Positions 40,934-49,316 of a stretch of DNA of 64,000 bases are shown here, in pieces. Below the pieces are notes generated by a model. The model worked only from the letters and a program-made list of their open reading frames with translations. It searched no databases and was not told the origin of the DNA. Both the position numbers and the translations under genes were made by a program. Source of the DNA: Telmatospirillum sp. (GTDB lineage: Bacteria > Pseudomonadota > Alphaproteobacteria > CACIAM-22H2); the NCBI GenBank assembly GCA_020248985.1, contig JADCGL010000022.1, positions 124,001 to 188,000 on the forward strand, in the 5' to 3' direction. Position 1 is the stretch's first letter; every line of letters begins with the position of its first letter.

Positions 40934-42000
40934 GCGCGGCAGCTTTCGAAGCCGGCGCTGAGTTTCTCGCGGTCGAGCTTGCGGCCGATGAAAACGAGTT
41001 TCGAGGCGCGCTTGTCGCCGGCCTTCCATTCGTGGCCCCACGTCGAATCGGCGATCATGTGGACGGCCTGGAACACGAAGCGCTGGCGCGCGTCTTTGAC
41101 CGACAGAATGCCTTTCGAGCGCAGAATGTCGGCCCCCGACTGGGCCAACACCTGGCCGATCCATTGCTGGAATTTTTCCGGGTCGATTTCGCCGTCGATG
41201 CCGAGCGAAATCGAAGTCACCGTGACGTCGTGCGATTCGTGCGGTGCAGCATGGTCGTGATGGTCGTGCGCGTGATGGTCGTGTCCATGGTGGTCGTGAT
41301 GATCGTGATCGCAGTCGGGCCCGTGCACATGGTCGGGATCGTGGTGGTCGTGGTCGTGATGCTTCAAGAACGCGGGCTCGAGATTGAGGATGCGCTGCAG
41401 ATCGAACGCCCCTTTGTCGAGGATCGCGTCGAGCGCGATCTTGCTGTTCTGCGTGCGGTGCTGCTTGGCGTAGGGATTGATCGCGCGCACCTTGGCCTCG
41501 ACGGCCTTGAGCTGTTCGGGGCTCACGAGATCGGTCTTGTTCACGAGCACCACGTCGGCGAACGCGACCTGGTCTTCGGCTTCGTGGCTGTCGGCCAGGC
41601 GATCGAGGAAAAAGCGCGCGTCGACGACGGTGACGATCGCATCCAGTGCTGTCTTGGCGCGCACCTCGTCGTCCACGAAAAAGGTCTGCGCCACGGGTGC
41701 GGGATTGGCGAGGCCGGTCGTTTCGACGATGATGCCGTCGAGCTTGTCGGCGCGCTTCATCAGCCCTGCGATGATGCGCACGAGATCGCCGCGCACGGTG
41801 CAGCAGATGCAGCCGTTGTTCATCTCGAAAATTTCTTCGTCGGCCCCGACCACGAGATCGTTGTCGATATTCGACTCGCCGAACTCGTTGATGATGACGG
41901 CGTATTTCTTGCCGTGGTCCTCGGTGAGGATGCGGTTCAGAAGCGTGGTCTTGCCGGCGCCCAGATAGCCGGTCAGCACGGTGACGGGAATTTGGCTCAT
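40930..42000 (-). CDS. CobW/COG0523 family metallochaperone GTPase
   Basis: A 356-residue G3E GTPase. Walker A is [16 protein letters not shown]; the metal-binding CxCC motif is in [13 protein letters not shown]; the G4 motif is LVNKTDL. Between about residues 213 and 255 there is a run extremely rich in His and Asp ([20 protein letters not shown] and onward), expected to buffer zinc or cobalt. The CobW C-terminal domain follows, ending [15 protein letters not shown]. Such proteins deliver metal to target enzymes during limitation. GAGGAC precedes the ATG at 42000, and an upstream terminator separates it from the binding-protein gene. Confidence 0.9.
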   Translation of the reverse strand: MSQIPVTVLTGYLGAGKTTLLNRILTEDHGKKYAVIINEFGESNIDNDLVVGADEEIFEMNNGCICCTVRGDLVRIIAGLMKRADKLDGIIVETTGLANPAPVAQTFFVDDEVRAKTALDAIVTVVDARFFLDRLADSHEAEDQVAFADVVLVNKTDLVSPEQLKAVEAKVRAINPYAKQHRTQNSKIALDAILDKGAFDLQRILNLEPAFLKHHDHDHHDPDHVHGPDCDHDHHDHHGHDHHAHDHHDHAAPHESHDVTVTSISLGIDGEIDPEKFQQWIGQVLAQSGADILRSKGILSVKDARQRFVFQAVHMIADSTWGHEWKAGDKRASKLVFIGRKLDREKLSAGFESCRA

Positions 42001-42013
42001 GTCGGTCCTCGAG

Positions 42014-42061
42014 AAAAAACGAAGGCTGCGGCGCGCCTCGATATCTAGGAACGCCGCAGCC
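42014..42061 (-). terminator. Intrinsic terminator of the family 5 binding-protein gene
   Basis: On the minus strand GGCTGCGGCG and CGCCGCAGCC form a perfect 10-base stem with an 18-base loop, followed by TTCGTTTTTT. It begins 17 bases after the binding-protein stop and ends 14 bases before the cobW start, so the two genes are separate transcription units. Confidence 0.8.
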
Positions 42062-42077
42062 CCCGTTCAATGCGCGC

Positions 42078-43685
42078 CTACTTGATGTTGACGAGACGCA
42101 AGGGGAAGTAGTTGTCGGCCATCTGCACCACGTCGACATTCTGCTTCATCGCCCACACGATCGTCTGCTGGTGGAGCGGGATGTAGCCGAAATCGTCGGC
42201 AAGATGCTTGAAGGCGCGGCTGATCATTTCCTGGCGCTTGGACCTGTCGCTTTCCGAGGCCACGAGGTCGGTGAGCTTGTCGACCTCGGGGTTCGAATAG
42301 CCGCCGTTGTTGAACAGGCCGCGCGAGCGGGCCATGTCGCGGCTGTGCATCAGGCTGATCAGCACGTTGTGCGCGTCGTAGGTCGAAGGCGTCCACCCGA
42401 GCAGATAGAACGAGGTGTTGAACACCGGCGTGTTGACCTTGGCGAAGAAGCGCGCGCGCGTCTGGGCGTTCAAATTCACCTTCATGCCTGCGCGCGCGAG
42501 CATCGCCACGACCGCCGTGCAGATCGCTTCGTCGTTGACGTAGCGGTCGTTCGGGCAGTCGAGCGTGACTTCGAAGCCGTTGGGATATCCGGCTTCGGCA
42601 AGCAGCCGCTTGGCGGCGTCGGGATCGTAGGGGGCCGCCCGGCGCGCCATTTCCGGCGTGAAGCCGTTCACGCCCGGCGCGATCAGCGAGCCCGTGGGGA
42701 CGGACTGGTTGCGCATGACGCGGCTCTTGATCGCCTCGACGTCGATCGCCTGATAGAAGGCCTGGCGCACGCGCTTGTCCTTGAAGGGGTTGGTCCCCTT
42801 CACCGGCGATTCCGTGAGCTCGGCGCGCAGCTGGTCGAACGACAGATAAATGATACGCAGCTCCGGCCCTTGCACGAGCTTGAGGCCGGGCGTGGCCGCC
42901 AGGCGCGGCTGGTCCTGCGGCGGCACGGTGTAGACGAAGTCCACCTCGCCCGACAGCAGGGCCGCGATGCGCGTGGCGTCGTTGCCGATGCGGAAGAACG
43001 TGGCTTCCGAAATGTTGTGCGCGGCCTTGTCCCACCAGTTGGGATTGGGGACCAGCACGGTGCGCACGTCGGGCTCGCGCAGGCGCAGGACGAAGGGCCC
43101 GGTGCCGTTGGCGTTGCGCGTGGCGAAGCTTTCTTCGTTCTTGGTGAGGTCGGCGGCGACGACGGCGTTGTTCTTCTCCGCCCACGCCTTGGACATGATG
43201 CCCCAGGTCGTGAGCTGGTCGGGGAAGATCGGATCGACGCCGTTGGTGTCGAACTCGACGGTGAAATCGTCGATCTTGCGGATCCCCTTGGCCGAAACGA
43301 AATTGCCCTTGAGGTTCGAGCCGCCCGTGGTGACGCGCGTGTACGAAAACACGACATCGTCGGCGGTGAACGGCGTGCCGTCGTGGAAACGCACGCCCTG
43401 GCGCAGGCGGAAGCGCCAGACTTCCGGCGAGGGCTGGCTCCATTCGGTGGCCAGCGCCGCTTCGAGCTTCAGGTTCGCGTCGCGGCGCACCAGCGGCTCG
43501 TAGATGTTCTGCGTGAAGGTCAGCAGAAAGGTTTCGTTGCGGGCATAGGGATCCATCGAATTGACGTCGCCGTCGTTGGCCCATTTGAAGGGCTTGCCCT
43601 GCGCGGCCACGGGCGCTGCCGCGAAGGGCAGGCTCGCTGCGGCGACCAGACCCGCCAAGGCGGCGGCCAGAAATTTGGATTTCAT
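42078..43685 (-). CDS. ABC transporter substrate-binding protein, family 5 (peptide/opine)
   Basis: A 535-residue periplasmic binding protein with signal peptide (FLAAALAGLVAAASLPFAAAPVAAQ, cleavage near residue 29). Family 5 features: NSMDPYARNETFLLTFTQNIYEPLVRRDANLKLEAALATEWSQPSPEVWRFRLRQGVRFHDGTPFTADDVVFSYTRV and NGTGPFVLR. It likely binds a peptide, opine, glutathione-type or other large solute. No cognate permease or ATPase gene is adjacent, so it is an orphan within the window. An AGGGAG site precedes the ATG. Confidence 0.9.
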   Translation of the reverse strand: MKSKFLAAALAGLVAAASLPFAAAPVAAQGKPFKWANDGDVNSMDPYARNETFLLTFTQNIYEPLVRRDANLKLEAALATEWSQPSPEVWRFRLRQGVRFHDGTPFTADDVVFSYTRVTTGGSNLKGNFVSAKGIRKIDDFTVEFDTNGVDPIFPDQLTTWGIMSKAWAEKNNAVVAADLTKNEESFATRNANGTGPFVLRLREPDVRTVLVPNPNWWDKAAHNISEATFFRIGNDATRIAALLSGEVDFVYTVPPQDQPRLAATPGLKLVQGPELRIIYLSFDQLRAELTESPVKGTNPFKDKRVRQAFYQAIDVEAIKSRVMRNQSVPTGSLIAPGVNGFTPEMARRAAPYDPDAAKRLLAEAGYPNGFEVTLDCPNDRYVNDEAICTAVVAMLARAGMKVNLNAQTRARFFAKVNTPVFNTSFYLLGWTPSTYDAHNVLISLMHSRDMARSRGLFNNGGYSNPEVDKLTDLVASESDRSKRQEMISRAFKHLADDFGYIPLHQQTIVWAMKQNVDVVQMADNYFPLRLVNIK

Positions 43686-43748
43686 GCTTCGGACTCCCTG
43701 GTTTCTAGAGGCTTGGATTTGTCGGAGGCTTTTTTTCGTTTTGGGCGC

Positions 43749-44417
43749 TCAGTTGGGCCGGGACGCGTAGAGCCCGCGCAGATCGTCGGCAGCACAGGCG
43801 AGTTCTTCGAGATGCGGATTGAGGGCCAATGCGGTTTCGTAGGCCGCGAGGGCCGCCGCCGGATGGCCGTTGCGCAGCGCGATCTGGCCGAAACCGGCAA
43901 GTGCGCCGAAATGGCGCGGCTCGCGCGCCAAAGTTTCGATGATGTCGGCCACCGCATCGGCATCGCGCAATTCGATGAAGGCCAGCGTGGCGCGCTTGTT
44001 CCACACCTCGGCCCATTCGGGATACGCGTCGCACAGCGCATCGAGGGCGGCGCGCGCCGGTGTGGTTTCCTTCGCGACGATGAGGCCGATCGCTTTCTGC
44101 ATGGCGTCGGTTGCCGCGGCATCGTCGTGGTTGGTCCACAGCGCCCATATCAGATCGCCGGTTTCCTCGGCATCGCGCGGCGGGGCGTCCTTCAGAAGAT
44201 CGCGAAACAGCGCATCGAGGCGCTTGCTGCGGCCGGCTGGCTGCGGCTTGGCGCATGTGGGATCGCCGCACAGGGCCATGACTTGGCGCAAGGCGGCCGA
44301 AATATCGGGGCCGCGTTCCGCCCCCGGCGCGCGGGCGGAGGAGCGCTTGGCAGCGCCAAGGCTGCGAGCTTTGGCGGTCGAAACCGGGGTTGACGCTGTT
44401 CGGCGGAGGGTCTTCAC
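43749..44417 (-). CDS. TPR-like repeat protein
   Basis: A protein of 222 residues if started at GTG 44417 (VKTLRRTASTP); a further GTG at 44483 would extend it. The C-terminal two-thirds carries TPR-like helical pairs, for example AWLANHDDAAATDAMQKAIGL-type spacing, WNKRATLAFIELRDADAVADIIETLAREPRHFGALAGFGQIALRNGHPAAALAAYETALALNPHLEEL. The N-terminal 60 residues are Ala/Arg-rich and disordered. It may be a protein-interaction scaffold; a separate role cannot be assigned. Confidence 0.7.
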   Translation of the reverse strand: MKTLRRTASTPVSTAKARSLGAAKRSSARAPGAERGPDISAALRQVMALCGDPTCAKPQPAGRSKRLDALFRDLLKDAPPRDAEETGDLIWALWTNHDDAAATDAMQKAIGLIVAKETTPARAALDALCDAYPEWAEVWNKRATLAFIELRDADAVADIIETLAREPRHFGALAGFGQIALRNGHPAAALAAYETALALNPHLEELACAADDLRGLYASRPN

Positions 44418-44784
44418 GGCGCCGACTTTCGCGCATTCAAAGCTTGCGTGCCATCTTTTTTGGATTCGCGGCCACGCGCGCACCCTGGAAATAGGTTACC
44501 AAGCGCGACAAACAGCGACCGTCGCTAATTTAACCCGTTGATTTTCCACAAATGTAACCACGGCGGCGAATCGCGGTTACATGTTGCAAAGGCGGCTTTC
44601 GGGCGGAATCCCGCGCAACATTCTTCACTTTTCAAACAGCGCCTGCCGCCAGGAGGGAAGCCGGCGACGATCGCAAATTTGAGCATAAAATACAGAAAAC
44701 TTCAAGAACTTGGTATTTTTTCTTGTGATAGAATAATAGCGCTTCCGCTTAGGTAACCCGCGTGCGCGCCCCGTGCCCCAGTGC
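44418..44784. other. A/T-rich non-coding stretch with an inverted repeat
   Basis: About 370 bases lie between the start of the TPR gene and the stop of the aldolase gene, both on the minus strand. It is markedly richer in A/T than its surroundings, especially 44675-44755. It contains an 8-base inverted repeat (44552-44582) and two other GGTTACC/GGTAACC elements near 44493 and 44752. No convincing protein is encoded: a 72-codon plus-strand frame (44538-44756) has no ribosome site and atypical codon use. It probably holds the TPR gene promoter and the aldolase 3' region. Confidence 0.6.
44552..44582. repeat. Inverted repeat ATGTAACC...GGTTACAT
   Basis: Perfect 8-base arms are separated by 15 bases, with two more paired bases inside. 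Arm spacing of about 23 bases centre to centre (two helical turns) suits an operator for a dimeric regulator, or it could fold in the RNA. It lies about 135 bases upstream of the TPR gene. Confidence 0.45.
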
Positions 44785-45426
44785 CTACGCCCGTGCGAAT
44801 GCGGCCGCCTGGCGAGCGAGCTTTTCGATGCCGGCCCAGTCTTTGGCCGCAAGCTTGTCCTTCGGCACTACCCACGAGCCGCCGACGGTCGTGCAGTTGG
44901 GTTCGGCCAGAAACGCCGGAATATCGGCAGGCTTGATGCCGCCCGTGGGACAAAACACGACGTCCGGGAAAACCGGCCCCATCGCCTGCAGCCATGCGAC
45001 GCCGCCCGAAACGTTCGCCGGAAACAGCTTCATCTCGCGGAACCCGAATTCGCGCGCCTGCATGATCTCGCTCGCCGTTGCAACCCCCGGTATGAAAGGC
45101 AGGCCGCAGCTGCGCACGGCCTGCGCCAAATCGCGCGTGAGGCCCGGCGACACGCCGAAAGCCGCACCTGCATCCTGCGCGCGCGACACGTCGGCAGCGG
45201 TGAGCAGCGTGCCCACGCCGATGCTGGCTTCGGGGGCGGCCGCCACCATCGCCTTCAACGCGTCGAGAGCGCCTTGCGTGCGCAGCACCACCTCGAAGGT
45301 CGAAACGCCGCCCGCGACCAGCGCACGCGCAAGATCGCCTGCGACGCTTGCGTCGGCGATCGTCAAGATCGGCATGACCGGCCCACGCGCCAGAATTTCG
45401 CGCATCGTGCGCATCGTCGTCGCCAT
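44785..45426 (-). CDS. KDPG/KHG-type 2-keto-3-deoxy aldolase
   Basis: A 213-residue class I aldolase of the Eda family. The catalytic residues are visible: Glu in STFEVVLRT (about residue 43) and the Schiff-base Lys in REMKLFPAN (about residue 131). FCPTGGIKPADIPAFL is the phosphate- or carboxylate-binding loop. It cleaves 2-keto-3-deoxy-6-phosphogluconate or a related keto-acid to pyruvate and an aldehyde. The ATG at 45426 follows GGGGAGGAC. Pairing with the distant IlvD/EDD dehydratase is plausible, but the genes are not in one operon. Confidence 0.88.
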   Translation of the reverse strand: MATTMRTMREILARGPVMPILTIADASVAGDLARALVAGGVSTFEVVLRTQGALDALKAMVAAAPEASIGVGTLLTAADVSRAQDAGAAFGVSPGLTRDLAQAVRSCGLPFIPGVATASEIMQAREFGFREMKLFPANVSGGVAWLQAMGPVFPDVVFCPTGGIKPADIPAFLAEPNCTTVGGSWVVPKDKLAAKDWAGIEKLARQAAAFARA

Positions 45427-45555
45427 TGCATGTCCTCCCCAAACTGTACGATACGGGTTTGCAGGCACGCGCGTCAACGCGACGCAAAAATTGCGGCACG
45501 CCATGCCGCGATCGAACGTTTGGCCGCGGCCGCAAACGGGCTAAGGTAAGCCAGA

Positions 45556-48321
45556 ATGACCGAACAGAATCCCGCGCAAGACGACCCGCTGCAGACCTCG
45601 CCAACGCTGTTCGCCGACGCGATCGAAGGCATGATCGACGGTTTCGCGCTCTACGACGCGCAAGACCGGCTCGTCGCGCACAATCGGCGCTACGGCGAAA
45701 TGTTCGACATTCCGGCCGCCTTGCTGCGGCCGGGCACGCCGTTCCGCAAAATCATCGCGCATGTTGCCGCATGGCCCGGCCACGGCTTCGATGCGGCCCA
45801 GCAGGAATCCTTCCTGGCCGAACGCGCCCGGCGTCGCGACCGGATCGGCCAGCGCATCGAACGGCGCCTGGCCGACGGGCGCGTCTACCAGATACTGGAA
45901 TCGCCGACCCGCGACGGCGGCATCGTGGTCGTGGCGCGCGACGTGAGCGCCGAACACGCCGCCCGCGCGGCGGCCGACGCCGCCGAACGGCGCTTTCGCG
46001 AAGGGCTCGACGCGCTCGAAGAGGGCTTTGCCCTCTACGACGCCGCCGGCGGCCTGGTGGCGTGGAACGCGCGCTATGTGGGGGCGTTCCGCGACGCCTA
46101 CAAACATATCGCGGTCGGCATGACGCTCGAGAAAGTCCTCGAAATGCTGGCGCGCGATCCGATCTGGAACGGGCACGACCGGCTGCGCGAGGCTTTCGTG
46201 TGCGCGAGCGTGACAGGGCACAGAACGCCCGGCGCGATCTTCGTGCTCGAACTGCCCAACAAGCGCACCATCGAAGGCGTGGAACGGGTGACGGCCGACG
46301 GCGGGCGCATTTCGCTGATGCGCGACGTGACGGCCGAACGCGCGGCGCGCGAGGCGCTGGCGGTGAGCGACCAGCGCCTGCGCGACGGCATTGCCGCCAT
46401 GACCGAAGGCCTTGCCCTCTACGACAGCGACGACCGGCTCGTGCTGTGGAACGCGCAGCTCGAAGTGCTGCTGCCGCACCTTGCGGGCAAGCTGCGCGTC
46501 GGAATGGCGCGCACCGAAATCGCCGAACTGGGCGAGGCGGCGGGCTTGCGCGACGCGAACGCGCCGGACACGCGCTGGACCGTCGCATGGCGCCGCCACA
46601 CGGCTGCGAACGCCAGCGACTTCGAGATTCTGAAGCCGTCGGGCGATCTCGTGTCGGCGCATGTGCGCATTACGGCAGACGGCGCGCGACTCGGCGTGTT
46701 CCGCGACGTGACCGAGGAGCGGCGCAATCTCGCGCGGCTCGCGGACAGCGAAATCCGCTTCCGCGACTTCGCGCAAGTCACGAGCGACTGGCTGTGGGAG
46801 ACCGACGCCGCCCATCGCCTGACGTTCGTCGCCGACCCGCGCGGCAAGCTCAACATCGATTTCGACGCGCTGATCGGGCGCACGCATCTGGAATTGGCGT
46901 CGCCCGAGCGCCGCGCCGAGCCGCGCGGCGACGGCAGCGACGCGGGCGATCCCGAAGTCCATCGCCACGATCTCGAATTGCGGCGCTCGTTCCGCGACTA
47001 TCTGTTCGCCTATGCGCGGCCCGACGGCAGCATCGACTGGCTCGAGATTTCCGGCATTCCGCTGTTCGACGAGACCGGCGCTTTCATCGGCTATCGCGGG
47101 GCCGGGCGCATGGCGACCGAGCGCGTGCGCGCGCGTGCGCGCCTGGCGGCAGCGCTCGAAGAGGCGCAGGCCGCGCGCGAAGCGGCCGAGCGCGCCAGCC
47201 GCGCCAAATCCGACTTTCTGGCCGCGATGAGCCACGAGATCCGCACGCCGATGAACGGCGTGATCGGCATGACGAGCGTGCTGCTCGAAGCCGATCTCGA
47301 TCCGGGCCAGCGCCGGGCGCTGGAAACGATCCGCCAATCGGGCGAGTTGCTGCTGCAGATCATCAACGACGTGCTCGACCTCACCAAGCTCGATGCCGGG
47401 CGCATGACGGTGGAAAACGCGCCGTTCGGCCCGCGCGACGTGGCGCAAGGGGTGGTCGATCTGCTGGGGCCGCGTGCCGCCGCAAAGCAGCTCGGGCTGC
47501 GGCTGGCGCCGGCGGCGAATTTGCCGGCCAGCGTGGTCGGCGACGGCGGCCATGTGCGCCAGATCCTGCTCAATCTCGTGGGCAACGCGCTCAAATTCAC
47601 CGATCGCGGCGAGGTGACGCTCGCGGTGGAGATTGCCGCAGCGAATCCGCTCGTGCTGCGTTTTGCCGTCGCCGACACCGGCATCGGCATTCCGCCCGAG
47701 CGGCACGGCGAGCTGTTCCAGGACTTCGCCCAGCTCGACGGCTCGAACACGCGCCGCTACGGCGGCACGGGCTTGGGCCTTGCGATCTGCCGGCGCCTGG
47801 CCGAGCGCATGGGCGGGCGCATTTCGCTTGCGAGCGCGCCGGGCAAGGGCAGCGTGTTCACGCTCGAGCTGCCGGTTGCGGCGGTCGCCGCACCGGCGGC
47901 ACCGCAGGCGCAGGCGCCCACGCCCGAACTTCCCGCCGATCTCAGCCTGCTGCTGGCCGAGGACAATCCGACCAACCGCATGGTCGCCGTCGCCATGCTG
48001 GAAAGTGCCGGGCTGGTCCCGCACATCGCCGAAGACGGTGCGCAAGCGCTGGCAGCGGCCAGCATGCAGCGCTACGACCTCATCCTCATGGACGTACAGA
48101 TGCCCGAAATGGACGGGCTTGCCGCCACGCGCGCGATCCGCAGATCGGGCAACTTCAATGCGCAGACGCCGATCGTCGCGGTCACGGCCAACGCGTTCGA
48201 GTCGCATTCGGCCGAATGCTTGGCCGCAGGCATGAACGATTTTCTCGCCAAGCCCTATCGCAAGTTCGATCTGTTCGCCACGATCCTGCGCAACGTGCGC
48301 GACAAAACCCGGACCCCCTGA
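45556..48321 (+). CDS. Multi-PAS hybrid histidine kinase with C-terminal receiver
   Basis: A 921-residue sensor with no membrane segment. Three PAS_7-like repeats (about residues 18-130, 148-265 and 282-400), each with a DGFALYD/EGFALYD/EGLALYD motif, are followed by a fourth PAS (about 415-540). The HisKA phosphorylation site is His560 in [12 protein letters not shown]. The HATPase has [20 protein letters not shown] and GGTGLGLAI. The receiver's phospho-acceptor is Asp846 in [13 protein letters not shown], with Lys in FLAKPY. No HPt domain and no partner regulator gene are adjacent, so phosphotransfer must involve proteins elsewhere. The signal is unknown. Confidence 0.92.
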   Translation: MTEQNPAQDDPLQTSPTLFADAIEGMIDGFALYDAQDRLVAHNRRYGEMFDIPAALLRPGTPFRKIIAHVAAWPGHGFDAAQQESFLAERARRRDRIGQRIERRLADGRVYQILESPTRDGGIVVVARDVSAEHAARAAADAAERRFREGLDALEEGFALYDAAGGLVAWNARYVGAFRDAYKHIAVGMTLEKVLEMLARDPIWNGHDRLREAFVCASVTGHRTPGAIFVLELPNKRTIEGVERVTADGGRISLMRDVTAERAAREALAVSDQRLRDGIAAMTEGLALYDSDDRLVLWNAQLEVLLPHLAGKLRVGMARTEIAELGEAAGLRDANAPDTRWTVAWRRHTAANASDFEILKPSGDLVSAHVRITADGARLGVFRDVTEERRNLARLADSEIRFRDFAQVTSDWLWETDAAHRLTFVADPRGKLNIDFDALIGRTHLELASPERRAEPRGDGSDAGDPEVHRHDLELRRSFRDYLFAYARPDGSIDWLEISGIPLFDETGAFIGYRGAGRMATERVRARARLAAALEEAQAAREAAERASRAKSDFLAAMSHEIRTPMNGVIGMTSVLLEADLDPGQRRALETIRQSGELLLQIINDVLDLTKLDAGRMTVENAPFGPRDVAQGVVDLLGPRAAAKQLGLRLAPAANLPASVVGDGGHVRQILLNLVGNALKFTDRGEVTLAVEIAAANPLVLRFAVADTGIGIPPERHGELFQDFAQLDGSNTRRYGGTGLGLAICRRLAERMGGRISLASAPGKGSVFTLELPVAAVAAPAAPQAQAPTPELPADLSLLLAEDNPTNRMVAVAMLESAGLVPHIAEDGAQALAAASMQRYDLILMDVQMPEMDGLAATRAIRRSGNFNAQTPIVAVTANAFESHSAECLAAGMNDFLAKPYRKFDLFATILRNVRDKTRTP

Positions 48322-48372
48322 TAGGTTTCGGGCCGTTCCCTTCCTTCCCCCAGCCGGAGCCTTAGCGTTGCC

Positions 48373-48696
48373 ATGATCATGACCACGACCGACAGCATCC
48401 AAGGGCGGCAAGCGACCGCATATCTCGGCATCGTTTCGGCCGACGTGGTGCTGGGCTCGAACATGTTCCGCGATTTCTTCGCATCCGTGCGCGACTGGGT
48501 CGGCGGGCGCGTGGGCAGCTACGAAAAGGTTTTTGCCGACGCCAAGGCCGAAGCGCTGGCGGAGCTTGAGAAGCGCGCGGCCGCGCTGGGCGCCGATGCG
48601 GTCATCGGCATCGATCTCGACTACCAGACCGTCGGCGGCGACAGCAAAACCCTGCTGATGGTCGCGGCCAACGGCACGGCCGTCAAACTCGGCTGA
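48373..48696 (+). CDS. YbjQ/UPF0145 family protein
   Basis: A 107-residue protein of the heavy-metal-binding-domain-like YbjQ family. Features are YLGIVSADVVLGSNMFRDFFASVRDWVGGRVGSYEKVF and RAAALGADAVIGIDLDYQTVGG. Members form pentameric rings; the function is not settled. The start is either 48373 or the second ATG six bases later. Confidence 0.82.
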   Translation: MIMTTTDSIQGRQATAYLGIVSADVVLGSNMFRDFFASVRDWVGGRVGSYEKVFADAKAEALAELEKRAAALGADAVIGIDLDYQTVGGDSKTLLMVAANGTAVKLG

Positions 48697-48716
48697 CGGC
48701 CGGAAGCACCCGTATT

Positions 48717-49259
48717 TTGACCGCGAACCTCAAACTTCTGGCCATCGCCATGGGACTGATCGCCGCCATCCTCGGCTATCTCGGCTACGACCGTTTCGCC
48801 AAGAGCCAGCTCGTGTTCGGCACGCCCATCGATGCGCGCCAGCTGCTGCAAGCCGCCTCGCGCGACGGGGCCGTGCTGGTGCGCACGCTCGGCGGCGCTT
48901 TGGGCGAAAGCGCCGAAGCGCTCAATGCGCGCGTCGTTGCGAAGTTGCGCGCCGGCATCGCCGAGCCGTGGCTGCGCCTGGAAACCGATGCGGCCAAAAC
49001 GCAGAATGCGTTCGTGCTGACCTTCCTGTTCGACGGCCCGTCCGATACCCGTCCGAACTTCGCCCAGCTCTGCGCCGGCACGCCGCAAGCGCAGCATCCC
49101 CAGACCAAAGACGTCAATGTTTACGCGGTGCTGTGCGGCCCCAACGGGCCGGTTGTGGGCATCCACGGCTGGACCAAGCGGCCCGAAACCGCCGACGCAC
49201 CCGCCCTCGGCCGCCTCGTCGAACAAATCGGGCTCGCGGCCCTGCGCGGCAATACCTGA
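48717..49259 (+). CDS. Hypothetical membrane-anchored protein
   Basis: A 180-residue protein with one N-terminal hydrophobic helix (LLAIAMGLIAAILGYLGYDRF) that acts as an uncleaved signal anchor, then a periplasmic domain with two Cys (QLCAGTP and AVLCGPN) able to form a disulfide. The likely start is TTG 48717 with GGAAG upstream; an ATG at 48750 is the alternative. No family is recognised. It follows the YbjQ gene by 20 bases and precedes the GGDEF-EAL gene by 57. Confidence 0.6.
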   Translation: MTANLKLLAIAMGLIAAILGYLGYDRFAKSQLVFGTPIDARQLLQAASRDGAVLVRTLGGALGESAEALNARVVAKLRAGIAEPWLRLETDAAKTQNAFVLTFLFDGPSDTRPNFAQLCAGTPQAQHPQTKDVNVYAVLCGPNGPVVGIHGWTKRPETADAPALGRLVEQIGLAALRGNT

Positions 49260-49316
49260 ACCGCAAGCGGTACGCGGTTAACCCAATCTAAACCAGTCGC
49301 GACCGATAAAGGCTGC

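Noticed and set aside
31092-44502. A shared 16-base string GGAAATAGGTTACCAA near 31092-31107 (inverted) and 44487-44502
   Set aside because: One copy is simply the end of the quinone oxidoreductase gene with its stop codon; about one chance match of this length is expected in a window this size.
44538-44756. A 72-codon plus-strand frame in the A/T-rich gap
   Set aside because: No ribosome site, codon use unlike neighbours, and it runs across the inverted repeats; treated as non-coding.
37599-45426. A complete sugar-acid degradation operon from dehydratase and KDPG-type aldolase
   Set aside because: The two genes are 5.5 kb apart with unrelated genes and a terminator between them, so only a loose functional link is possible.
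45541-48411. A 956-codon minus-strand frame opposite the hybrid kinase
   Set aside because: It mirrors the kinase in the antisense direction, is Arg/Ala/His-rich and shows no domain; the plus-strand frame has complete kinase motifs.
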